From: Chelatococcus composti
GTDB lineage: Bacteria; Pseudomonadota; Alphaproteobacteria; Rhizobiales; Beijerinckiaceae
Direction of reading: 5' to 3'
NCBI RefSeq assembly: GCF_014201415.1
Contig: NZ_JACHEH010000002.1
Location: 558,001-622,000 of the forward strand
Length of the DNA stretch: 64,000 bases
Positions 28,004 through 36,706 of this stretch are shown here, one piece after another (within the stretch, counting starts at the first letter, position 1; each line of letters begins with the position of its first letter). Both the position numbers and the translations under genes were made by a program. Under the pieces are notes generated by a model. The model saw only the letters and a list, made by a program, of their open reading frames with translations. It had not been told where the DNA came from and searched no databases.

Positions 28004-28903
28004 ATGAGCCACCTTCCCGATCTACCCGACGTGCACACCCAGGCCGAGACGCTGGTGCAGGCCCTGCCGCACATGCAGCGCTACGATCAGGAGATCGTGG
28101 TCATCAAATACGGCGGTCACGCCATGGGGGATGCCGCGGCGGCGGAGGATTTCGCCGAGGACGTGGTGCTGCTCGAGCAGTCCGGCGTCAAGCCGATCGT
28201 CGTGCACGGCGGTGGCCCGCAGATCGGCCGCATGCTGGAGAAGCTCGGCATCAAGTCGGAGTTTGCGGCCGGCCTGCGGATCACGGACAAAGCCACGGTC
28301 GACATCGTCGAGATGGTTCTGGCCGGCGCCATAAACAAGCAGATCGTCGGCACCATCTCGGCCGAGGGTGGCAAGGCGATCGGCCTGTGCGGCAAGGACG
28401 GCAACATGGTCGTGGCCCGCAAGGTGACGCGCACCGTGGTCGATCCCGATTCGAACATCGAGAAAGTTGTCGATCTCGGCTTTGTCGGCGAGCCGGAGAA
28501 GGTCGACCGCTCGGTGCTCGATGCGGTGCTCAAGGCCGATCTCATCCCCGTGCTCGCGCCCGTGGCTGTCGGTCACGACGGGGCGACCTACAACGTCAAC
28601 GCCGACACCTTCGCCGGCGCCATCGCCGGGGCCATGCGGGCCAAACGTCTCCTTCTCCTCACCGACGTGCCGGGGGTTCTCGACAAGGACAAGAACCTGC
28701 TGCCCGAGCTCACGGTGGAGGACTGCCGCCGCCTCATCGCCGACGGTACGATCACCGGCGGCATGATCCCGAAGGTCGAGACCTGCATCTACGCGCTGGA
28801 GCAGGGCGTCGAGGGCGTCGTCATCCTCGACGGCAAGGTGCCCCACGCGGTGCTGCTCGAGCTCTATACGGACCACGGTGCGGGCACGCTGATCCGTCGC
28901 TGA
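28004..28903 (+). CDS. argB: Acetylglutamate kinase
   Basis: This 299-residue amino-acid kinase performs the second step of arginine synthesis. ATP- and substrate-binding segments are visible: [11 protein letters not shown] near residue 29, [13 protein letters not shown], a [23 protein letters not shown] region and the C-terminal [10 protein letters not shown] loop. The N-terminal helix before the first strand suggests the hexameric, arginine-inhibited form. The gene order after engB is conserved among relatives. Confidence 0.96.
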   Translation: MSHLPDLPDVHTQAETLVQALPHMQRYDQEIVVIKYGGHAMGDAAAAEDFAEDVVLLEQSGVKPIVVHGGGPQIGRMLEKLGIKSEFAAGLRITDKATVDIVEMVLAGAINKQIVGTISAEGGKAIGLCGKDGNMVVARKVTRTVVDPDSNIEKVVDLGFVGEPEKVDRSVLDAVLKADLIPVLAPVAVGHDGATYNVNADTFAGAIAGAMRAKRLLLLTDVPGVLDKDKNLLPELTVEDCRRLIADGTITGGMIPKVETCIYALEQGVEGVVILDGKVPHAVLLELYTDHGAGTLIRR

Positions 28904-28944
28904 AGGGCGGCGGGCGGCCCGCCTCAGGGCGAGGCACGGCAGAC

Positions 28945-29280
28945 ATGGCGACGGGCTATCTCTATCTTCTCATCGCCATCGTCGGCGAGGTCATCGCCAC
29001 GTCGGCGCTGAAGGCGTCCGAAAGCTTCACCCGGCCGCTGCCCGCCCTCGTCACCGTCATCGGCTACGGCGTCGCCTTCTACTGCCTGTCGTTGACACTG
29101 CGCACCATCCCCGTAGGCATCGCCTATGCCATCTGGAGCGGCATCGGCATCGTGCTCATCTCGCTCGTGGGCGCCGTCGCCTTTCGCCAGGGGCTTGACC
29201 TGCCGGCGCTCGTCGGCATCGGCCTCATCCTCGCGGGGGTGGTGGTCATCAACGTCTTCTCCTCATCCGTCCCGCATTGA
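28945..29280 (+). CDS. Small multidrug resistance (SMR) family transporter
   Basis: This 111-residue protein has four hydrophobic helices and the essential membrane Glu in YLLIAIVGEVIATSALKAS, with YAIWSGIGIVLISLVGAVAF in helix 3, as in EmrE. Such proteins exchange protons for cationic drugs or, in some clades, guanidinium. A single gene rather than a pair suggests a homodimer of the EmrE/Qac group. It lies 41 bases after argB. Confidence 0.9.
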   Translation: MATGYLYLLIAIVGEVIATSALKASESFTRPLPALVTVIGYGVAFYCLSLTLRTIPVGIAYAIWSGIGIVLISLVGAVAFRQGLDLPALVGIGLILAGVVVINVFSSSVPH

Positions 29281-29357
29281 CAGCCGCGGTGCGGCCGCTT
29301 GCAATTGTGGTAGCGACACACCATTTCCTCCCTCCCATCATGCGGGAGAGACTGCTG

Positions 29358-30101
29358 ATGAAGATGATCGACACGGTGCCGGCTGCGGCGGAGAAGGTTC
29401 GTCGCGGCTTCGCGCATGTCGATACCTGGATCTTTGATCTCGACAACACGCTCTACCCGCACGAGGCGCAGCTCTGGCCACAGGTGGACGAGCGCATCAC
29501 GCTCTTTGTGTGTGATTTCTTCGGCATGGACGGCCTCTCAGCGCGCGCCCTGCAGAAGTACTACTACCACCGCTACGGCACGACCCTGCGCGGCCTCATG
29601 GTGGAGCAGGGTATCGACCCGCGGGACTTCCTCGATTTCGCCCACAGCATCGATTACTCGCTGCTTGCCCCCGATCCGGACCTTGCGGCCGCCATCGGCG
29701 CCCTGCCCGGACGCAAGCTGATCCTGACCAATGGCTCGCGCGGCCATGCCGAGGCCGTGGCGGAGCGGCTCGGCATCGGCGCCCATTTCGAGGACATCTT
29801 CGACATCGCCGATGCCGGCTTCGTGCCCAAGCCTGAGCCGGCGACCTATGCGAGTTTTCTCGCCCGCCACGGCATCGACGCCTCGCGCGCCGCGATGTTC
29901 GAGGATCTCGCCAAGAATCTCGCCGAACCACACCGGCTCGGCATGACGACGGTGCTGGTGCTGCCGAAGACGCCCGACCCCTTCCGGGAACTGCACGAGC
30001 AGGAAGAGGTCACGGCCTCCCACATCGAGTACATGACCCGCGACCTCGCCGGCTTTCTCCTGCGCGACATCGGCCTGTTCGGGGCGGATGCCGGCCGCTG
30101 A
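29358..30101 (+). CDS. HAD-superfamily hydrolase, pyrimidine 5'-nucleotidase-like
   Basis: This 247-residue HAD phosphatase has motif I IFDLDNTLYP (nucleophile Asp), motif II LTNGSR, motif III Lys in VPKPEPATY and motif IV MFEDLAKNL. The DNTLYP form and overall length match the yeast SDT1-like pyrimidine 5'-nucleotidase group common in Alphaproteobacteria. I start at 29358 because GGGAGAG lies directly upstream; the longer ORF overlaps the SMR gene. Biochemical substrate not proven from sequence. Confidence 0.87.
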   Translation: MKMIDTVPAAAEKVRRGFAHVDTWIFDLDNTLYPHEAQLWPQVDERITLFVCDFFGMDGLSARALQKYYYHRYGTTLRGLMVEQGIDPRDFLDFAHSIDYSLLAPDPDLAAAIGALPGRKLILTNGSRGHAEAVAERLGIGAHFEDIFDIADAGFVPKPEPATYASFLARHGIDASRAAMFEDLAKNLAEPHRLGMTTVLVLPKTPDPFRELHEQEEVTASHIEYMTRDLAGFLLRDIGLFGADAGR

Positions 30102-30350
30102 TCAGGCCTGGCTCCGCCTGTTCCAGGCAAGGACGAGTCCTGCCGCCGCCATGGCGACGAGGACGGCGGCCATGTCGCGGAAGGCTGCATAGCCGAGCGG
30201 CCTCTGCCTGATCCGGGGCAATTGCTGCAGCAAGTGCGACGCGCGGCTCTCAGCACGCAACGCGATGCACGCCTGGGTTGATCATATTTCTCTGGTCACG
30301 TTTTGAGGGTGCTCCCGCCAGGCGGGAACGGCAACGGATCGGATCTTGCA

Positions 30351-31445
30351 ATGACAATACGGGAAGCATTCGAGACGCGGGCCAACAACTTCGACCTCCT
30401 GCGCCTCGTCGCTGCGCTGCTGGTGCTCTGGAGCCACAGCTACACACTCACCGGCACGGCCGGGGAGCCCTTCCACTGGCTGACGGGCGGCTACGACACC
30501 GGCGGGGGCCTGGGCGTGGCGATCTTCTTCGCCATCAGCGGCTTCCTGGTGGCGCGTTCGGTAACCAGGCACACCCCCAGCCAGTATCTGGTCAACCGCG
30601 TCCTGCGCATCGTGCCGGCACTCGCCCTTGTGACCGTGTTCGCCATCTTCTTTCTCGGGCCGCTGGTGACGAGCCTGCCCCTCGTCGACTACCTGCTCCA
30701 TCCGGCGACGCTCCAGTACGCGCGCAACATCTTCGTCTTCGGCGTGTCGTTCAACCTGCCCGGCGTCTTCACGGAGCTGCCCCATACCGGGGTCAACGGC
30801 TCGATCTGGACCCTGGCGCTCGAATGCGGGTTCTATCTGCTCCTGCCGGTTGCCCTGGTCTGCGGGCTTTTGTCGCGCCGGGGCGTGCTGCTGCTCGTGG
30901 TCGTGATGGCGTGCCTCGTGCTCTGGGGCAGCGAGACGTGGGGCCTGTCATGGTCGAACATGGGCAGCGAGCTGTGGGCCGGTGCCCCCCTCTTTCCGGT
31001 GCTGCGCTACGGCCTCGTCTTCGTGCTCGGCGCGGCCTTGTGGGTGCACCGCTCCACCGTCCCGGTCAGCGGCGGCCTCGCCGTGGCCTGCCTCATCCTG
31101 CTTTATGCCTTCGCCAACCGGCCGGGGGCGCAGCTCGTCTACCTTCTTGTCCTGCCCTACCTTGTCATCTACCTCGCCCTGGTGCGCCCCGCGCCCTTCG
31201 ACGTGCGGCAGCGGGTCGGCGACGTCTCCTACGGCACCTATCTCTTCGCCTTCCCCCTGCAGCAGCTGCTGATCTGGAGCTTCGGCCCGGAAACCGGCCC
31301 GACGGCGATATCGCTCATGGCGACGCCGCTGGCGCTGACTGCCGGCTTCGTCTCGTGGCACCTCGTAGAGCGGCCGGCGCTGGACCTCAGACACCGACAA
31401 AGCGGGGCCCGCCAGGTCGCCCGGCATCCGGCGCCAGGCCTCTGA
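30351..31445 (+). CDS. Acyltransferase 3 family membrane protein (OafA-like)
   Basis: This 364-residue integral membrane acyltransferase has about ten hydrophobic spans. The N-terminal FDLLRLVAALLVLWSHSY contains the family His of the first span; FFAISGFLVARS and the NGSIWTLALECGFYLLLP segment with a conserved Glu are also visible. Members O-acetylate lipopolysaccharide, exopolysaccharide or Nod factor sugars; the target here is unknown. The 249 bases upstream hold no convincing gene. Followed by a flippase-like gene. Confidence 0.88.
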   Translation: MTIREAFETRANNFDLLRLVAALLVLWSHSYTLTGTAGEPFHWLTGGYDTGGGLGVAIFFAISGFLVARSVTRHTPSQYLVNRVLRIVPALALVTVFAIFFLGPLVTSLPLVDYLLHPATLQYARNIFVFGVSFNLPGVFTELPHTGVNGSIWTLALECGFYLLLPVALVCGLLSRRGVLLLVVVMACLVLWGSETWGLSWSNMGSELWAGAPLFPVLRYGLVFVLGAALWVHRSTVPVSGGLAVACLILLYAFANRPGAQLVYLLVLPYLVIYLALVRPAPFDVRQRVGDVSYGTYLFAFPLQQLLIWSFGPETGPTAISLMATPLALTAGFVSWHLVERPALDLRHRQSGARQVARHPAPGL

Positions 31446-31602
31446 CGCGCGGATCGCGCGTTCGGCATCCCTGCGTCTGCGGAACGGGTGTTGGCACGGT
31501 TGTCGATTTCCCCGCGCTGCGCCTTGCGCTCGCTGCACCCTGCCCCCATAACCGGGCAGGGTGCGACGCCTCGCGGAGGCCGCCCCGCACGTGTGAAACG
31601 GG

Positions 31603-32694
31603 ATGGGACGCGGCCGCAGCATGGAGGCAGGAGAGCGCGACGCGGGTGCCGCCGACGGTGGCCGGGAACGTGCCGGCGCCGTTCAGCCGGCAGCCGGGGC
31701 CGACCATGCGCCCCCGCCGGTTCCGGCAAGCCCGCCCGTCGAGGTCACCGGCGACACCCGTCGCAGGCTCTCCCTCATCGGCACCGTCGTCAGCGTCGCC
31801 CTCTTCCTCGCCTCGATGGTCGTGCTGTGGCGCATCGTCGGCGAGATCAGCCTCGCAGAGCTCCAGAAGGCCTTCGCGGCTGCCAGCGTCCGGCAGATCG
31901 CGCTCGCCATCCTTTTCACCTGCGTCAGCTATCTCCTGCTGACGGGATATGACGCTCTCGCCCTGCGCCAGCTTGGACGCAGGATCGCCTACCGCGTCAC
32001 GGCCCTCGCTTCCTTCACGAGCTATGCCGTCAGTTTCACTCTCGGCTTTCCGCTCGTCACCTCCGGGGCCGTGCGCTACCGCATCTACTCGCCCTATGGC
32101 ATCAAGGCGCCGACCATCGTCGGCCTCACCGTGATCGCCGGCATCACCTTCTGGCTCGGCATGAGCGCGGTGCTCGCCTGGAGCCTTATTCGCGAGAGCC
32201 TCGCCGTCGCGGCGCTGACGGGCACGGTGGTGCGGCTCAACGAGGGGGTGGGCATCGCCCTCGCGGCCTCCCTCGTCGCCTATCTCACCTGGGTTGGCGT
32301 CAAGCGGCGCAGCGTCAGCGTGCAGGGCTGGCGGCTGGAGCTGCCGGGCTTTCGCCTCTCGCTCGGGCAGATGCTGCTCGGAGCAGGAGACGTCTGCGCC
32401 GCCGCGGGCGTGCTGTTCGTGCTCCTGCCAGGCGGGCACGGCCTCAGCTACGAGACCTTCCTCGCCATCTATGTCGCGGCCTGCATGCTCGGCATCGCCA
32501 GCCACGCGCCGGGCGGCATCGGCGTCTTCGAGGCAACCATGCTCATCGCGCTGTCGCGCCTGCCGCGCGAAGGTGTCCTCGGCGCGCTGCTGCTGTTTCG
32601 CCTCTACTACTATCTGGTGCCCTTCGTCTTCGCCCTGCTCCTGCTGGGCGCGCACGAGATCGGCGCCCGGATGAGCGATTCCGCGCGCCGCTAA
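31603..32694 (+). CDS. Lysylphosphatidylglycerol synthase transmembrane domain (YbhN/MprF-N-like) protein
   Basis: This 363-residue membrane protein has about eight spans after a Pro/Ala-rich cytosolic N-terminus. It matches the UPF0104/MprF flippase domain: GFPLVTSGAVRYRIYSPYGI, YVAACMLGIASHAPGGIGVFEA and LLLFRLYYYLVPF are typical. There is no aminoacyltransferase domain, so it is a stand-alone flippase-like protein rather than a full MprF. ATG 31603 or 31621 could start it. It ends 16 bases from a convergent gene. Confidence 0.85.
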   Translation: MGRGRSMEAGERDAGAADGGRERAGAVQPAAGADHAPPPVPASPPVEVTGDTRRRLSLIGTVVSVALFLASMVVLWRIVGEISLAELQKAFAAASVRQIALAILFTCVSYLLLTGYDALALRQLGRRIAYRVTALASFTSYAVSFTLGFPLVTSGAVRYRIYSPYGIKAPTIVGLTVIAGITFWLGMSAVLAWSLIRESLAVAALTGTVVRLNEGVGIALAASLVAYLTWVGVKRRSVSVQGWRLELPGFRLSLGQMLLGAGDVCAAAGVLFVLLPGGHGLSYETFLAIYVAACMLGIASHAPGGIGVFEATMLIALSRLPREGVLGALLLFRLYYYLVPFVFALLLLGAHEIGARMSDSARR

Positions 32695-32710
32695 GGGCTT
32701 TGTCGGGCGC

Positions 32711-34459
32711 TTACGCCGTCATGGCGCGTTCCACCGGATGCGCGGCCGGCTCCGGCCAGGCCGTCACCGGCGCGATGTGCTCGCCCTGCAGATAGTCGAC
32801 GCCCCACTGGGCGAGCAGGCGGGCGGTATCCTCGTTCTCGACCCATTCGGCGACCGTGGCGATGCCGAGGTGCTGCGCCAGGTCGACGAGCGTCCGCACG
32901 AAGAAGCGGTCGTCGCTCGAGTGTGCCAGGTTCTGCACGAAGGCGCCGTCGATCTTGACGAGGTCGACGGGGAAGTTGCGCAGGTGCCGGAAGGACGTGT
33001 GCCCGGCGCCGAAATCGTCGATGGCGATGAGGACGCCGAGCGCCTTCATGGCGTCGAGTGTGGCGCGCGTGGCGGCGGGATCCTCGATCGCTGCCGTTTC
33101 AGTAATCTCGATGATGAGGCGCTCCGCGACGCCGGGGCAGGCGCCGAGCCGGGAGGCGAGACTGCCGAGCCAGCCGCGGCTTGCGAGCGTGCGCGGCGAG
33201 ATGTTGAGGGCCACCCGCAGCTCCGGCTCCGCCGCCATGCGGGTGGTGACGAGCTCGAGCATGCGGTGGTCGACGGCCTCGATCAGGCCCGCCTTCTCCG
33301 CGGCGGGCACGAAGCGCGCCGCGCCGGCCTCGCTTCCGTCGGGCAACATCACGCGCAGCAGCACCTCATGGAAGGCGGGCTGCCGTGTCACGGCATCGAC
33401 GACGGCCTGCCGCGCGGGCACAATCCGCCGCTGGTCGAGGGCGGCGAGCACGTCGAGCCCCTCCGTCGCGGGATGGCGCGAGGCGGCGCCGGCCGCCAGC
33501 TGGGGCCCGTAGAAGACGAAGCCGCTGCCGTTCAGCCGCCGCGCCTCGTCGAAGGCAAGGTTGGCGTTGCGCATCAGCGTTTCGGCATCGTCGGCGTGCT
33601 GGGGCGCCGTCGCCGCGCCCATGCGCAGGCGCACGGGCATGCCGCCCCCGCCGGCCGAGGCCGCCAGGGCGGCGATGCGGGCGGCGGCAACCGTCGCCTG
33701 CTGGGCCGAGCAGCCGCGCATGACGAGGGCGAAGCGGTTGCTGCCATGGCGGACGAGCAGGTCGCCCTGCCGCAGCTGGCCCATCAGCACCTGCGCGGTC
33801 GCCTCGATGACGGCGTCACCCCGCGCGTAGCCGAGGGCCGCATTGATGGCACCGAGATTGCCGATGGCGAGGAAGATCAGCGTCAGCGGGCTTCGCCGGC
33901 CCCAGTCCTCGGCGAAGAGCTCGCCGATGGACCTGGAAAGGGCCGCCCAGCCGTCCGTGCGCGTGATGGCGGCCGACGCCGACTGACGCGTGACGTGCAT
34001 GACGCCATGCACAGTCGCCGGCCGCCCGTCCGGCCCCGCATACCAGCGTCCACTCTCCTCGACGGCGAGTTGCCGGGTGCCGATGCAAAGGCGGTAATTA
34101 AGGCGGAAGGGCACGCCGCCGCCGGCATCCTCGCCTGCCACGGTGCGGAAGAAGGCGCAACGACCGGGCCCTGACGCAACGTCGATCAGCCTGTCGAAAG
34201 CGCCTCCGGTGGGGGCCGCGTGGAGGCAGTCAATGCCGAGGACCTCCGCGCCGTTGCTGCCGAAGGTCAGCCTGTCGCTGGCAAGATCCCAGTCGTAGAC
34301 CACCTCGCCCAGCGAGGTCAGCAGCCGGCGGGGATCGAGCGGCGCGGCGGTGACGTCGGGCATGGGCGATGCCGAATGGTCCGCACGGCGAGCGGCGCCT
34401 GTCCAGTCTGCCATCGGCTGCCGGGTCCTGCCTGTCTGGGAGCTTGATGCGTCCGGCAC
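32711..34459 (-). CDS. PAS-like, degenerate GGDEF and EAL protein (probable c-di-GMP phosphodiesterase)
   Basis: This 582-residue cytoplasmic protein has a PAS-like N-terminus (about 45-150, VVYDWDLASDRLTFGSNG), a GGDEF domain (about 170-320) whose active motif reads RHGSNRF, so cyclase activity is lost, and a C-terminal EAL domain. The EAL catalytic set is essentially intact: HEVLLR in place of EALLR, LNISPRTL, IEITETAAI, IAIDDFGAGH, LVKIDGAF and VAEWVENEDT. It should therefore hydrolyse c-di-GMP. A CtrA-like box lies upstream, hinting at cell-cycle control. Confidence 0.9.
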   Translation of the reverse strand: MPDASSSQTGRTRQPMADWTGAARRADHSASPMPDVTAAPLDPRRLLTSLGEVVYDWDLASDRLTFGSNGAEVLGIDCLHAAPTGGAFDRLIDVASGPGRCAFFRTVAGEDAGGGVPFRLNYRLCIGTRQLAVEESGRWYAGPDGRPATVHGVMHVTRQSASAAITRTDGWAALSRSIGELFAEDWGRRSPLTLIFLAIGNLGAINAALGYARGDAVIEATAQVLMGQLRQGDLLVRHGSNRFALVMRGCSAQQATVAAARIAALAASAGGGGMPVRLRMGAATAPQHADDAETLMRNANLAFDEARRLNGSGFVFYGPQLAAGAASRHPATEGLDVLAALDQRRIVPARQAVVDAVTRQPAFHEVLLRVMLPDGSEAGAARFVPAAEKAGLIEAVDHRMLELVTTRMAAEPELRVALNISPRTLASRGWLGSLASRLGACPGVAERLIIEITETAAIEDPAATRATLDAMKALGVLIAIDDFGAGHTSFRHLRNFPVDLVKIDGAFVQNLAHSSDDRFFVRTLVDLAQHLGIATVAEWVENEDTARLLAQWGVDYLQGEHIAPVTAWPEPAAHPVERAMTA

Positions 34460-34518
34460 CGGAGGCGGCGACCGGACCGGTGTGCGAAAACGCTTGCGTG
34501 CAGCTTGACCGGAAAAGG

Positions 34519-34534
34519 GTTAAGGACCGGTAAA
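34519..34534 (-). promoter_or_regulatory. CtrA-like box upstream of the EAL gene
   Basis: The minus strand reads TTTA, seven bases, TTAAC (34519-34534), one mismatch from the CtrA consensus TTAA-N7-TTAAC. It is 60 bases before the start codon of the phosphodiesterase gene and after the rpmF terminator, where its promoter should be. CtrA commonly regulates c-di-GMP enzymes in this class. Binding is inferred. Confidence 0.4.
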
Positions 34535-34573
34535 GAAAGGCATTTTCGGAGCGCACCGAGGCGCTCAGACAAC

Positions 34574-34600
34574 AAAAAAGGGCCGGCAGAGCCGGCCCTT
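34574..34600 (-). terminator. Intrinsic terminator of rpmF
   Basis: On the minus strand a 10-bp stem, AAGGGCCGGC/GCCGGCCCTT, with a 3-base loop (34578-34600) runs into six T residues (34574-34579 complement). It lies 29 bases after the rpmF stop. It is the most canonical rho-independent terminator in the window and separates rpmF from the EAL gene. Confidence 0.9.
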
Positions 34601-34628
34601 CCGTCCGCATTCCCCCAAGGGGGCGCTA

Positions 34629-34814
34629 TCACGCCTCGGCGCGCGGCTTCAGCACCTGCCGGCCGCGATACATGCCGGTCTTGAGATCGATGTGGTGCGG
34701 GCGACGCAGCTCGCCGGAATCCTTGTCCTCGATGTAGGTCGGCTGCTGCAGCGCGTCGGCGGAGCGGCGGTGGCCGCGCTTCATCCGCGACGTTTTTCTT
34801 TTCGGAACGGCCAT
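34629..34814 (-). CDS. rpmF: 50S ribosomal protein L32
   Basis: This 61-residue ribosomal protein begins [20 protein letters not shown] and has CxxC-free [18 protein letters not shown]. It is the zinc-free alphaproteobacterial form of L32, and length is normal. It is monocistronic or the last gene after mtgA, and is followed by a strong intrinsic terminator. Confidence 0.97.
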   Translation of the reverse strand: MAVPKRKTSRMKRGHRRSADALQQPTYIEDKDSGELRRPHHIDLKTGMYRGRQVLKPRAEA

Positions 34815-34962
34815 GGCTCAACTCCGGTCGATGGCTTCTGCGGGCCTGCACGCGCAACGGGCGCAGGTCCCTCGTTGACGAAAACTGTCTCTGGGACGCG
34901 GGCTTATACAGGTTCAGCGCCGGGTTGGCTAGTCCTCGGCGGGCAGAAAGTCGGATTTTCCC

Positions 34963-35670
34963 TCATGTCCTGAGGCATGAGACGTTCTCGTTGCCCATGC
35001 GGGCCATAATGCGCGAAGCGTAGCGGGAGAGATAGCGTGTGGGACGGGCCGGATTGCGCGCGATGGGGTTGGGCAGGGCCGCGACGAGAAGGGCCGCCTC
35101 GCGCTGCGTCAGGTCACGCGCGCTCTTGCCGAAATGGTGCCGCGCCGCCGCCTCGGCGCCGAAGATGCCCTCGCCCCATTCGGCGATATTGAGATAGACC
35201 TCCATAACCCGCCGTTTGGGCCAGACGGCATCGAGCACCAGCGCCAGCGGCAGCTCCAGCCCCTTGCGCAGGTAGGAGCGGCCCGGCCAGAGCAGGATGT
35301 TCTTGACCGTCTGCATGGTGATCGTCGAAGCGCCTCGGGCCGCGCCGTCGCCCAGCGCATCCTCGATCACGGTCTGCAGCGCGAACCAGTCGATGCCGGC
35401 GTGCATGCAGAAGCGCGAATCCTCCGCCGCGATGGCCGCGCGGGCGAGATGCGGCGATATGTCCGAAAGGGGCACGTAGATGCGCTCGACCGGCTGCAGC
35501 GTCAGCCAGCGCCCCAGCATCAGCGTGGAAACGGGCGGCAGGACGCGGTAGGCCGCGATCGACACGGACCAGAACAGCACGATGGCGAGCGCCGCGCGCA
35601 TGATCCAGCGCAGCACCGCCCGGCCGACGGCGAGCCTTCCCCGGCCTCTTGCCTGCACGTTCGCGGCCAT
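34963..35670 (-). CDS. mtgA: Monofunctional biosynthetic peptidoglycan transglycosylase
   Basis: This 235-residue GT51 enzyme polymerises lipid II into glycan strands. One N-terminal span (ALAIVLFWSVSIAAYRVL) anchors it to the inner membrane. The catalytic region follows with AAEDSRFCMHAGIDW (donor Glu), GASTITMQTVKNILLWPGRS, RRVMEVYLNIAEWGEGIFG (second Glu) and REAALLVAALPNP. There is no transpeptidase domain. ATG 35670 gives the normal size; the ORF stays open further upstream by chance over the ispA region. Confidence 0.93.
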   Translation of the reverse strand: MAANVQARGRGRLAVGRAVLRWIMRAALAIVLFWSVSIAAYRVLPPVSTLMLGRWLTLQPVERIYVPLSDISPHLARAAIAAEDSRFCMHAGIDWFALQTVIEDALGDGAARGASTITMQTVKNILLWPGRSYLRKGLELPLALVLDAVWPKRRVMEVYLNIAEWGEGIFGAEAAARHHFGKSARDLTQREAALLVAALPNPIARNPARPTRYLSRYASRIMARMGNENVSCLRT

Positions 35671-35769
35671 CTCCTTCCCCCGATCGATCCCTAGGCTTGA
35701 CCGATCCGCGCGTCTCGGGCAAGCGACGCGCGACCTCACGTTACCGGTGGCGTCCCTGGGAGAACGATC

Positions 35770-36690
35770 ATGGCGAGCTTGAGCGCCACCTTCACCGAGC
35801 GTCTCGAGACCGTGGCCCGCACGCTGGAGCCGCTGCTCCAGGCGCTTCTCGGCGATGCGCCGCTGGCCGGCGAGATCGCCCGGCCGCCCCGTCTTGTCGC
35901 CGCCATGCGCCATGCCGTGCTCGCGGGCGGAAAGCGCCTGCGCCCCTTCCTTACGGTTGAGACCGCGCGGCTCCTTGGCGCGGATGGAGAGGCGCCGCTC
36001 AGGGTGGGGGCGGCCATCGAGCTCTTGCACTGCTACTCCCTCGTTCACGACGACCTGCCGGCCATGGATGACGACGATCTGCGGCGCGGCCGGCCCACCG
36101 TGCACCGCGCCTTCGACGAGGCCACCGCGATCCTGGCCGGCGATGCGCTCCTGACGCTCGCCTTCGACGTTCTCGCCGATCCGGCTCTGACGGAGGACGC
36201 GAGCGTCCGCGCCGAGCTGGTGCTGGGCCTCGCCCGGGCGGCGGGGCTCGGCGGCATGGTGGGCGGGCAGATGCTCGACCTCGAGGCCGAGAGCCGGACC
36301 CAGCCCCTCGCCGAAGCCGAGGTGCGTCGCCTGCAGGCCATGAAGACCGGGGCCCTCATCGCCTTCGCGGTCGATGCGGGCGGCATCATGGCAGGGGCGG
36401 GGGCCGAGGAGCGCCGCATGCTCGCCACCTACGGCCGGGCGCTTGGCGCGGCTTTCCAGATCGCCGACGACATCCTCGACCGGGAGGCGAGCACCGACGC
36501 GCTCGGCAAGCGCACCGCCAAGGACGCCGACAGGGGCAAGGCGACGCTCGTCGACGTGCTCGGCCTCGAGGCCGCGCGGGCCGAGCGGGACCGTCTCGCC
36601 GAGGAGGCCGTGGCAGCGCTCGCCCCCTTCGGCGCGGCTGCCGACACGCTGCGCGAGGCGGCGCGCTTCGCCGCCGTCCGCCGCAAGTAG
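35770..36690 (+). CDS. ispA: Polyprenyl (geranyl/farnesyl) diphosphate synthase
   Basis: This 306-residue short-chain trans-prenyl transferase condenses IPP with DMAPP/GPP to farnesyl diphosphate. The first Asp-rich motif is HDDLPAMDDDDLRRG, the second is QIADDILD, and GGKRLRP is at the IPP site. Residues before the first motif (LLHCYSLVHDD) are of the FPP-synthase type. It is divergent from mtgA and ends 16 bases from convergent kup. No dxs is adjacent, although dxs often follows ispA in other bacteria. Confidence 0.93.
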   Translation: MASLSATFTERLETVARTLEPLLQALLGDAPLAGEIARPPRLVAAMRHAVLAGGKRLRPFLTVETARLLGADGEAPLRVGAAIELLHCYSLVHDDLPAMDDDDLRRGRPTVHRAFDEATAILAGDALLTLAFDVLADPALTEDASVRAELVLGLARAAGLGGMVGGQMLDLEAESRTQPLAEAEVRRLQAMKTGALIAFAVDAGGIMAGAGAEERRMLATYGRALGAAFQIADDILDREASTDALGKRTAKDADRGKATLVDVLGLEAARAERDRLAEEAVAALAPFGAAADTLREAARFAAVRRK

Positions 36691-36706
36691 CGCTGGGCGC
36701 GACGTC

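Noticed and set aside
30102-30350. Possible small minus-strand gene ending at 30102 with one hydrophobic helix
   Set aside because: The frame ends in a plausible short membrane segment but has only a TTG start, no ribosome site and an upstream stop; not strong enough to call.
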